Of a stretch of 64,000 nucleotides of DNA, positions 34,246-42,258 are shown piece by piece (within the stretch, counting starts at the first letter, position 1; each line of letters starts with the position of its first letter). The DNA comes from G963665085 sp963665085 (GTDB taxonomy: Bacteria; Bacteroidota; Bacteroidia; Bacteroidales; JAAAOM01): positions 2,294,001-2,358,000 of the forward strand of contig CAXXXS010000001.1 in NCBI GenBank assembly GCA_963665085.2, given 5' to 3'. Under the pieces are notes generated by a model that was not told the DNA's origin, ran no database searches, and was given only the letters and a program-made list of their open reading frames with translations. Made by a program: the position numbers and the translations under genes.

Positions 34246-36663
34246 CTATTCATACCTTAGTGCTTCCACCGGATTTCTTACTGCAGCTTTCCAGCTTTGC
34301 CATGCAACTGTAGTCATCGCAATGAAGATAGTGGTTAGTCCTCCGGCAACATAGATCCATAAGTCAATACTGGTATGAAAAGCATAATTTGTTAACCAGT
34401 TTTTCATTACAAAAATTGATAAAGGAGTGGCAATTACAAGGGCAATTAAAATCAAGATTATGATCTCTTTAGAAAAGAGATAAACAATATTTTTTATTTG
34501 CGCACCAAGTACTTTTCTAACCCCTACTTCTTTCACTTTTTTAGATGCAGTAAAGGCAGCCAAAGCCCATAGTCCCAATATGGAGATGAAGAAGGCTAAA
34601 GCTGTAAAGATGCTTACGATTTTTCCAAACTGTCTGTCGGATTTATATTGATTATTAAAAAACTGGTCAAGGAAGAAATAGTCAAAACTTGATTCAGGGA
34701 AAGATGTTTCCCATTCTTTTTCCATCAGATTAAGAGCTGCATCATAGTTATTTCCGGAAGTTTTTATGGCAATAAACCTGGGACCAACCCAACTGATACG
34801 TCCATTCTGTATAAACATAATGGGTGTATGGGCATTTGCCAATCCGCGTTGATGCCAGTTCTTTACAACTCCGATAATTGTTACAGGCTCAGCTTCACCT
34901 TCGAGCAATACTTTTTTGCCGATAGCCTCTTCCGGATTTGAAAATCCCAATGGCTGCAGGGCCGATTCATTTATCAGGAGACTTTCCCGTTCATTTCCAA
35001 ATCCTTTTTTGAAAGTACGTCCGGCTATAATCTCAAAATCAAAGGTTTCAACAAAATGATCATCAACTGTTAACATTTCGTAAAGCCTGTTTCTTCCTAC
35101 CTGGTCACCCTGTAGCCGGTTTGATGCAAAAGAGGCTACTTCCATTCCAGGCACAGAACCAGCTACCGTTGCAGAATTCACATAAGGACTTTCTTCCAGT
35201 CTTTTTGCAAACATATCTACTTGTTGATCCAGGTTATTTCTGCTTACCGGATATTTTAAAACAATCGTTTGGTTAATATCAACTCCAAGGGATTGTTGTT
35301 GCATGTATTTTACCTGCTGGTAAATAATAAATGTCCCACAAATCAGGAATAGGGATGCTGCAAACTGAAAAACTACTAAAACCTGTCGGGTTGTTCCGGC
35401 AGAACCTGAATTGAAGTAATTCCCTTTTAATATAACAGAAGGTTTTATCTTAGACATTATAAAAGCAGGATAAAATCCTGATGCCACAATACCAAAAACT
35501 AATACAACAAGGGCAGATAACCAGAATAAAGGTTCCTTTAGTAAGAATAATCCCAGATTTATTCCAATTATATAATTAAAGATTGGCTTAAGAATAATGA
35601 TAAAAAGGATTGCAATCATTAAGGAAGCAACGTTCACCATCCATGATTCCAACATATATTGTTTGATTAATTGGAACCGTAGCGCTCCTGAAACTTTTCG
35701 TACTCCTACATCTTTTGCTCTTTCCATTGCACGGGCGGTGGTTAGGTTAACATAGTTGATCCATGCTGTAATTAAAATGATAAAAGCTAGAATAATCAAT
35801 GTAATCAAGGATTTCTTATTCCCTTTTGTCTCTCTCTCATACTGTTTTTGTGGGGTAAGGTGGATGTTTTTTAGGGGATTCAGGGTAATAGCCCAGGTCT
35901 TATCTCTAAGTGCTTCACTTGTTTTGTATTTCTCAGCCATCTGGGGAAATTGTTTTTCGATATCCAGTGGAGCTTTCCCAGGATCAAGTAACAAGTACGT
36001 ATAGGCTTCATGTAAATACCAGAATTCTTTCATCCAGTCAGGAAGAGTCTCATATGAAATGATGTAATTAAATTTTATATGTGAGTTTTCAGGGAAGTTC
36101 TCCAGTATCCCGGTAACTTCGCATTCATAAAAGTTAGTGCCTGTTGCAAAAGTAAGTAACTCACCTAATGGGTTTTTATCCTTAAAGAAACGTTTTGCAA
36201 CATCTTCTGTTATAAGTACTGTGTTGGGACGTATTAATTGCTCTTCTACATTTCCTTCGATTAGTTTAAAATCAAACAAATTAAAGAAAGAAGAACCTGA
36301 AAAAGCAATGCCATTTTCCCTGCTTCGTTTCTCTTTGTAAGAAACTGTTTGTTCCATGTTCTGAACACCAATTCTAACATAATCTTCAAGACCGGTCATT
36401 TCGTTGCTGATAGCGCTTCCATAACCGAAAGAACTGGTTGCCCAATCATCGGTTAACTTATCTCCTTCATAGAATTTGCTTTCCACACGATAAATCCGGT
36501 TACTTTTCTCATGAAAATTATCGAAGCTAAACTCGTAACTCACATAATTAATAATAAGAACAAAAGCGGCCAGGCCAATAGACAAACCCAATAAATTTAT
36601 GCTGGAGAATAGTTTGTTCCTGGTCTGGTTTCTAAAAGCCATTTTTAGATAATGTCTGAACAT
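34246..36663 (-). CDS. Double FtsX/MacB-type ABC permease (805 aa), divergent core
   Basis: This is the longest and most distinct member. Its second loop is KEVGVRKVLGAQIKNIVYLF, not the KEIG(I/V)RKVNGA form of the rest, followed by SKEIIILILIALVIATPLSI. The last periplasm-facing part is LTNYAFHTSIDLWIYVAGG. The first loop KDVGVRKVSGALRFQLI is instead well kept, so both halves look alike. Even so the tail is the common NPVEALRYE. It may represent an older, stand-alone type of permease caught in the array. Scars of GxxExxY cassettes lie on both sides. Confidence 0.9.
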   Translation of the reverse strand: MFRHYLKMAFRNQTRNKLFSSINLLGLSIGLAAFVLIINYVSYEFSFDNFHEKSNRIYRVESKFYEGDKLTDDWATSSFGYGSAISNEMTGLEDYVRIGVQNMEQTVSYKEKRSRENGIAFSGSSFFNLFDFKLIEGNVEEQLIRPNTVLITEDVAKRFFKDKNPLGELLTFATGTNFYECEVTGILENFPENSHIKFNYIISYETLPDWMKEFWYLHEAYTYLLLDPGKAPLDIEKQFPQMAEKYKTSEALRDKTWAITLNPLKNIHLTPQKQYERETKGNKKSLITLIILAFIILITAWINYVNLTTARAMERAKDVGVRKVSGALRFQLIKQYMLESWMVNVASLMIAILFIIILKPIFNYIIGINLGLFLLKEPLFWLSALVVLVFGIVASGFYPAFIMSKIKPSVILKGNYFNSGSAGTTRQVLVVFQFAASLFLICGTFIIYQQVKYMQQQSLGVDINQTIVLKYPVSRNNLDQQVDMFAKRLEESPYVNSATVAGSVPGMEVASFASNRLQGDQVGRNRLYEMLTVDDHFVETFDFEIIAGRTFKKGFGNERESLLINESALQPLGFSNPEEAIGKKVLLEGEAEPVTIIGVVKNWHQRGLANAHTPIMFIQNGRISWVGPRFIAIKTSGNNYDAALNLMEKEWETSFPESSFDYFFLDQFFNNQYKSDRQFGKIVSIFTALAFFISILGLWALAAFTASKKVKEVGVRKVLGAQIKNIVYLFSKEIIILILIALVIATPLSIFVMKNWLTNYAFHTSIDLWIYVAGGLTTIFIAMTTVAWQSWKAAVRNPVEALRYE

Positions 36664-36716
36664 GTTTTATTTATTAATAATTATTAATGTGTAATGAATA
36701 ATTGATATTAGTTTTC

Positions 36717-36902
36717 TCGTCTTTAAGTCCTCCTCTTAGAAGTATTTAGGAGGTCACTATATTATTAAATTTATTTCTCATTTATTTTGCCAGCTCATTG
36801 TCTGGGACTTTGATTTGTTTGATTTCATGATGGACTTTGATGTTTATATTCCTTAGCATATCTTATTTTAATTTTAATCAATATAATCATAGTTCAAGAC
36901 TT
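36717..36902. repeat. Second cassette scar between permeases
   Basis: It contains a partial R repeat (36876-36900, AATCATAGTTCAAGAC), the L repeat (36799-36842, CTGGGACTTTGATTTGTTTG) joined to a few bases of a permease 3' end (TTTTGCCAGCTCAT), and a palindromic repeat at 36717-36756 (AGTCCTCCTCTTAGAAG). The order equals that of the scar at 34056. Confidence 0.65.
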
Positions 36903-39233
36903 TTATTCATCCCTCAATGCTTCCACCGGATTTCTATTAGCTGTTCTCCAACTTTGCCAGCTGACTGTTATCAATGATACTCCTAAAGCAAAGAAACCAG
37001 CCAAAGCAAAAATCCACCAGCTTAAAGTTGTTTTGTAAGCAAAATTTTCGAGCCATTTATTCATAAAAAACAAAGCTATTGGTGTAGCAATAATAAATGC
37101 AATAGCTACCCATTTCACAAAATCTTTGTTAAGCATGGCCAGTATTTCGGAAACTTTGGCACCGTTTACTTTGCGGATGCCAATTTCTTTGGTTCGGGTG
37201 AAACTAATTAATAGCATCTGACTCAAAATTCCCATACAAGTTAATACAATGGTAATAATTGAAAAGAAAGAAATGGATTTGGCAACACGTTCTTCCTTTT
37301 CATATAATGCCTGAAATTGTTGGTCGTAAAACGTAAAAAACATGGGCTCGTGAGGAAGAATTCCTTTCCATACTTTTTCAATAGTCTTTAGCTGTTCTCC
37401 AACATTCCCAGGATTAAGCCTAACCGATAATGTACCAAATCTCTCCGCCGGATTATATAATAAAGCAACAGGGTCGATTCCGGAATGCAGAGATGTTATA
37501 TTAAAATTTTCAACTACACCAACTACTTTATAGCCATCCTTGCTTCCTTGCTTGAAGGTTTTATTTTCGAAATTCTCCCAGCCAAATTTTTTAATCGCTT
37601 CCTGGTTCATCAGGCAAACATTGTTCTCATCTCCCAAATGAAACTCGCGGCCTTCAAGCAGGTTCATTCCCATAGTTTCTAAATAATCATCGGAAATACG
37701 AATACATTGAACTGAAAAATGATTTTTTTCAGTTCCGCTTCCCATGCTTAGTCTTACATGACCCGGATAACCATCACTTAGTGCACTGCCGGTAACAAAT
37801 GGTAGTTTTCCGATTTCTTCTTTTAAGGTTGATGGAGAATCGTAAGAATAAGGGAGATCTAAACGGATAAGATGTTCCTTGTTAAAACCAAGGTCGTAAT
37901 GTTTTACATAATCAAGTTGTTTAAAAATGAATAGCACAATTGTAATTAGAGCAATGGATGCCACCAACTGGAAAGTTAACATTACTTGTTTGCCTATTTG
38001 TTTACCCATCCGTTTGGTACTTCCGACTAAAAAGTCGGTGATTTTAAATTTAGAAAGCACATAAACAGGCGCTAAACTATTCAGAAAGACAACAAAAATT
38101 GCAATCCCAACGAATAAGGAAATGGCTTGTATTGGATTAACATCAGTAAAAGAAACATTTTTGCCAAACAATATTTCTGTATAAGGCAAAAGCACAAGTG
38201 TAAGTAGAAATGCAATAAGCCCCGAAATTAATATCCCGAGCGATACTTCAATTAATGATGCTGAAAACAGGTTTGCTGTATTGGCACCGTTGGTTTTATT
38301 AATGCCAATTTCTTTTAACTTCGAGTACTGTTTCGATACTGTGAAATTCAAATAGTTAATGCTGGATAAAACCACAATCAGTAATCCGATTACCAGAAAT
38401 ATTGACAGCATTTTTGAATTGCCTTTTTTATGGGCATCTTTTATAGGAAGTGTTGAAAGATAAATGTCCTGTAATTTTTGAAACGCCAGACTATCGGTGT
38501 TTGAATTGAGTGAATGAATGGATTGATTGATTTTTACTGCAAGTTGATTTACATCTGTAAAGCTATTTAAGGCGACAAAATGTGGTGTTGTGTACCAACA
38601 TTCCCCATCGTTACACGATTGCGATAAACGAAATTCCTCGTTAGCTGTATTTAAAATTATCTCGGCTTCAAAACTTGCAGTACTTGGCAAGTCTTTAATA
38701 ACAGCAGATATTGTTCCTTCAAACCAATCGGATATTAATTCGTGCCCCAGTGGATTTATTGAACCGTACATTTTTTTTGCTGCCGATTCAGTTATTACAA
38801 TCGATTTTTCTGTTGCAAATGGTTTATCTGTAATACCGTCAATAACTTCAACCGAAAACATATCGAAAAAATTATCGGTTGTGGCAATAATTTGGTCAAA
38901 TTGGGTGCTAACATCCAAGGTTGCATCTTTAATTGTAATATCGAATCCTCCTATATATTCCATTGGACAGGCATTTTTAATCTCAGGAAATTTGTTCTGC
39001 AGCATCGGATACAAATCGTAATCAAGGTTTCCGGTATTTTGTTTTGTATCGTAAATGCGGTAGATATTTTCTGAATTTGTAAAATCAGTATTAATTCGAT
39101 TTTCCGACATATAAAATAAACCTATTAGGATAAACGCTGTAAAACCTATGGCAAATCCACCAATAATAAGTAAGCCATTGATTTTGTCTTTTAACAGGTT
39201 TCGGATGGCCAATTTTATTTTAAAAGGAATCAT
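36903..39233 (-). CDS. Double FtsX/MacB-type ABC permease (776 aa), GGFAIGF subtype
   Basis: Helix 1 reads LLIIGGFAIGFTAFILIGLF, and the domain after it YRIYDTKQNTGNLDYDLYP, both close to the permease at 12425. The first periplasmic domain has the pair CNDGEC. The first loop IGINKTNGANTANLF also follows the 12425 type, and the second is KEIGIRKVNGAKVSEIL. The tail is NPVEALRDE. It lies 15 bp after the permease at 39249, so the two are surely cotranscribed. Confidence 0.9.
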   Translation of the reverse strand: MIPFKIKLAIRNLLKDKINGLLIIGGFAIGFTAFILIGLFYMSENRINTDFTNSENIYRIYDTKQNTGNLDYDLYPMLQNKFPEIKNACPMEYIGGFDITIKDATLDVSTQFDQIIATTDNFFDMFSVEVIDGITDKPFATEKSIVITESAAKKMYGSINPLGHELISDWFEGTISAVIKDLPSTASFEAEIILNTANEEFRLSQSCNDGECWYTTPHFVALNSFTDVNQLAVKINQSIHSLNSNTDSLAFQKLQDIYLSTLPIKDAHKKGNSKMLSIFLVIGLLIVVLSSINYLNFTVSKQYSKLKEIGINKTNGANTANLFSASLIEVSLGILISGLIAFLLTLVLLPYTEILFGKNVSFTDVNPIQAISLFVGIAIFVVFLNSLAPVYVLSKFKITDFLVGSTKRMGKQIGKQVMLTFQLVASIALITIVLFIFKQLDYVKHYDLGFNKEHLIRLDLPYSYDSPSTLKEEIGKLPFVTGSALSDGYPGHVRLSMGSGTEKNHFSVQCIRISDDYLETMGMNLLEGREFHLGDENNVCLMNQEAIKKFGWENFENKTFKQGSKDGYKVVGVVENFNITSLHSGIDPVALLYNPAERFGTLSVRLNPGNVGEQLKTIEKVWKGILPHEPMFFTFYDQQFQALYEKEERVAKSISFFSIITIVLTCMGILSQMLLISFTRTKEIGIRKVNGAKVSEILAMLNKDFVKWVAIAFIIATPIALFFMNKWLENFAYKTTLSWWIFALAGFFALGVSLITVSWQSWRTANRNPVEALRDE

Positions 39234-39248
39234 AATTCAGTTTTAAAT

Positions 39249-41663
39249 TTATTCATATCGTAAAGCCTCCACCGGATTCTTACTCGCAGCTTTGAATGAT
39301 TGAAAACTTACTGTAAGCAATGCAATGAATAAAGCAATAGTACCAGCAAGAGCAAATACCCACCAACTTATATCTGTTTTAAATGCAAAATCCTCAAGCC
39401 ATAGTTTCAGGATGAACCATGCTGTGGGGGAAGCTAATATAAATGCAATGAGAACCCACTTTAAATAATCTTTATTGAGAAGCATGATTACTTCTATTAT
39501 TCTGGCTCCGTTGACTTTTCTAATACCAATTTCGTTTGTTCGTTGTGCAGATATTAACACTGTTAAACCAAATAAACCTAAGGTTAAAATTGTAATGGCA
39601 ATGATTGAAGCATACATAATAATCTTACTAAGTCGTTCTTCTGCCTGGTAGCGACTCTCTAATTCTTTGTCCCAGAAAATGTAATTGAGTTGTTCTTTCG
39701 TATCAATTTCTTTCCAACCACTTTTAATGGCAGAAATTACATTGCTGAGGTTTTTAGGATCGTATTTCACAAATACAGCACTATAAGGATTTCCCATGTC
39801 CGTTCTGGCATGTAGGATCATGGGCTCGATTTTTTCTCGCGAGGTTAAAAATTGATAGTCATTAACAACACCAACAATGGTATAGTCATCATTACAGCCA
39901 TTTACTATTTGACCAACTGCTGATCCCTTAAATCCCATTCTTGAAACAAATTCCTCATTAACAATAATTGACTTGTTATTTTCAGTAATCTCTGATTCTG
40001 AGAAATTTCTTCCTTCAATTAATTTAAGATCCAAGGTTGGGATAAAGAAATTGTCGGCTTTAAAATTATAAGTCTCCAAAATTTCTGTATCAGAAATAGT
40101 AAAAGAGCAAGTTGAATAGCCGTCGAAATAATTACGGTTTGTTAGAGAGACATTTTCTACGCCCGCTTGCTTCTTTAAAATATCTCTTATAATAAAGGAT
40201 TTCGATTGGCTTAGATAAGGAACATCAATCGAAATTATGTTTTCTTCAGAAAAGCCGAGTGATTTATTTTTAAGGAAATGGGTTTGTTTGTTAATGACAA
40301 TTGTAGCAATAATTAAAACAATGGTTAATGTATATTGAGCACCAACAAATATCCTGGATGAACCAGATTTTTTACCTGTAAAAATATTTTTTGTAGCTAA
40401 AGAAACAGGCTTAACTTTTTTAAAGATAAATACAGGAATTATACTTGTTAGTATTATTAGTAGGATTATAGATAAGATTAAGAATGAAACAAAAGATTTT
40501 GCGTTTATAAGGTTAAAGTATATCTGACTTTGTGAAATGTTATTAAATAAAGGAATGAGATAGTAGCTTAGCAATCCACCTAAAACAAAAGAAATAATGA
40601 TAAGAACAGCATTTTCACTTAAAAACATTTTGAAGATATCAATATTTTTTCCTCCAATGGATTTACGAACGCCAATCTCACCTGATTTTTTAAAGAATTG
40701 ACCGATTGTTAGAATAATATAATTGCTGAATGCGATAAACAGGATAAGAATACCGACAATAGTTAATATTTTTAACTGAGCCTTATTTCCTCTAAGTTCA
40801 TAATCAGTATCTACTAAATTGTCCAGATATACATCTTTTAATGGAAGCATAAAAGGCTGGAAACATTCTTCAGTCGGATATAAAAAATTATTTTTTTGTG
40901 CTTTTTCAATATTAGTTCTATAGTAGTCGTAAACAGCATCACTAATTAATGCGTTTGCCTGTTCTGGATTGGCATCTGAATTTATTTCAAAAAATATAGA
41001 AGAGTTCCCAAAGCCATTGCTGGATTGCCAAAATGGTCTCTGATGTTCGAAAGGAATGATTGCTTCAAAATCAAGGGAGGAGTTTTTCGGGATATCATCC
41101 AGTATTCCGGTAATCGTAAATCTGGTATCCTCTAGGAATGAGAATTTTATGCTTTCTCCGATTAATTCCTCCAGGCTCGTTGTATTGTTTTTTAATATTT
41201 TGTTAGCCATTGACTTAGTCAAAACAATATCAGTTGGAGCAAGGAGTAATTTCTCTTTGTTACCATATAATAAATCAAAGCTAAACATATCAAAGAAATC
41301 CTGTTCTGCTATTCCCAGTTTAACTTTCATGTATTTATCATCTAAATCAAATTGAGCCATATAACCTAATCGAAATGGAGTACAGTACTCTATCTGTGGA
41401 ATTTTATCTTTTAGCTCTTCAGCTAATTTGGGATCCAAAAGATAAAGAGCTCCTTCTTCTCCGGTCTTTAATTTTACGTTATAATTGAGGCGATAAATTT
41501 TATCAGCTTTCTTATGAAAATTATTAAATGAGTTTTCTTGGGCGACAAATAAATAGATAATAAAAATACTTGCCAGGGCAATTGATAATCCTACCGTAGT
41601 TATTGAAGCATTAAGTTTGTTTCTCTTTATGTTTCTAAGTGAGTATTTTATTCTTCGTATCAT
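39249..41663 (-). CDS. Double FtsX/MacB-type ABC permease (804 aa)
   Basis: The first periplasmic domain begins YRLNYNVKLKTGEEGALYL and includes a longer segment near residue 165 (KNNTTSLEELIGESIKF) that explains part of the extra length. The first loop IGVRKSIGGKNIDIF is fairly canonical. The second is NEIGIRKVNGARIIEVI. The tail uses SFQSFKAASKNPVEALRYE, with Phe in place of Trp. Its ATG overlaps the stop of the permease fragment at 41660 by 4 bp, so translation probably depends on that fragment. Confidence 0.9.
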   Translation of the reverse strand: MIRRIKYSLRNIKRNKLNASITTVGLSIALASIFIIYLFVAQENSFNNFHKKADKIYRLNYNVKLKTGEEGALYLLDPKLAEELKDKIPQIEYCTPFRLGYMAQFDLDDKYMKVKLGIAEQDFFDMFSFDLLYGNKEKLLLAPTDIVLTKSMANKILKNNTTSLEELIGESIKFSFLEDTRFTITGILDDIPKNSSLDFEAIIPFEHQRPFWQSSNGFGNSSIFFEINSDANPEQANALISDAVYDYYRTNIEKAQKNNFLYPTEECFQPFMLPLKDVYLDNLVDTDYELRGNKAQLKILTIVGILILFIAFSNYIILTIGQFFKKSGEIGVRKSIGGKNIDIFKMFLSENAVLIIISFVLGGLLSYYLIPLFNNISQSQIYFNLINAKSFVSFLILSIILLIILTSIIPVFIFKKVKPVSLATKNIFTGKKSGSSRIFVGAQYTLTIVLIIATIVINKQTHFLKNKSLGFSEENIISIDVPYLSQSKSFIIRDILKKQAGVENVSLTNRNYFDGYSTCSFTISDTEILETYNFKADNFFIPTLDLKLIEGRNFSESEITENNKSIIVNEEFVSRMGFKGSAVGQIVNGCNDDYTIVGVVNDYQFLTSREKIEPMILHARTDMGNPYSAVFVKYDPKNLSNVISAIKSGWKEIDTKEQLNYIFWDKELESRYQAEERLSKIIMYASIIAITILTLGLFGLTVLISAQRTNEIGIRKVNGARIIEVIMLLNKDYLKWVLIAFILASPTAWFILKLWLEDFAFKTDISWWVFALAGTIALFIALLTVSFQSFKAASKNPVEALRYE

Positions 41664-41953
41664 GGCAGTTTTTTAATAAAAATTAGTAGTTCATTTTTTA
41701 ATGTTGGCCCGGAAAGATTGTAGGTTTGTGCATCGCCGGCACTGTATACTCCACCTTCTTCGTAATCCATATAAACACGATAGATACGATCGGAGTTATT
41801 AAAAAATCTATCGTAACTGTTTTCGTAATTCACATAAAGCATGATTAGTACAAAAGCTGAAATACCAATAGCCAAACCTGCAATATTGATAGATGAAATG
41901 AGTTTATTTCTTCTTAGGTTTTTCCATGAAATTTTTAGATAGTGACTAACCAT
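41660..41953 (-). CDS. Permease N-terminal fragment (97 aa), possible leader ORF
   Basis: The product keeps the family start (MVSHYLKISWKNLRRNK), helix 1 and the first 40 or so periplasmic residues (YRVYMDYEEGGVYSAGDAQ), then breaks off in LLIFIKKLP and a stop. It is a truncated permease of the 34246-like type. Yet it stands first behind a good sigma-54 promoter and overlaps the next gene by 4 bp. It may now act as a short translated leader that feeds ribosomes to the permease at 39249, or be a simple deletion remnant. Confidence 0.7.
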   Translation of the reverse strand: MVSHYLKISWKNLRRNKLISSINIAGLAIGISAFVLIMLYVNYENSYDRFFNNSDRIYRVYMDYEEGGVYSAGDAQTYNLSGPTLKNELLIFIKKLP

Positions 41954-41988
41954 ATTTAACTTGTTGATGGGTTATGAAGAAAGGAATT

Positions 41989-42004
41989 TACAACACTTGT
42001 GCCG
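41989..42004 (-). promoter_or_regulatory. Sigma-54 promoter before the 41953 unit
   Basis: Read leftward the site is CGGCACAAGTGTTGTA. The -24 part GGCAC is perfect, and TTGT replaces TTGC at -12. The predicted leader is about 25 nt. Confidence 0.7.
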
Positions 42005-42058
42005 ATTTGGTTAAATGTCTTTTAGTTAGATGGTTAATAAAATAAAGCTATAAGAGAG

Positions 42059-42098
42059 TGTCAAAATATTTAACATATAATTGTTAAATATTTTGGCA
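42059..42098. promoter_or_regulatory. Paired upstream activator-like sites for the 41953 unit
   Basis: The sites are TGTCAAAATATTTAACA and TGTTAAATATTTTGGCA with TATAAT between. The inner arms form a perfect 14-bp inverted repeat, the longest of the set. The centre lies 88.5 bp upstream of the -12 element. Confidence 0.7.
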
Positions 42099-42165
42099 TC
42101 TGGCTTTATAATTAATAAATCAATGTCGTTTAGTTAATGATTCTACAATTGACGCTGTCAGGTTT

Positions 42166-42212
42166 AAAAACGCTGACAGGTCGATATACTGTGATTTAAA
42201 CCTGTCAGCGTG
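42166..42212 (-). terminator. Large hairpin with T-run after the 59536-42259 unit
   Basis: Read leftward: ACGCTGACAGGT, a spacer of 18 bases, ACCTGTCAGCGT, then TTTTT. A third, partial copy of the same word (GACGCTGTCAGG) lies beside it, so this is also a dispersed-repeat-like element. Together with the control region at 41989-42098 it fills the 305-bp gap. Confidence 0.55.
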
Positions 42213-42258
42213 CGTAGCTCCTGACAGCGTTGGTACCTTAACTAAACGTAAATATTAA

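Noticed and set aside
42121..42240. Possible CRISPR-like array from the three GCTGACAGG/CCTGTCAGC words
   Set aside because: There are only three partial copies in alternating orientation with no equal spacers and no cas genes nearby; it is a hairpin repeat.
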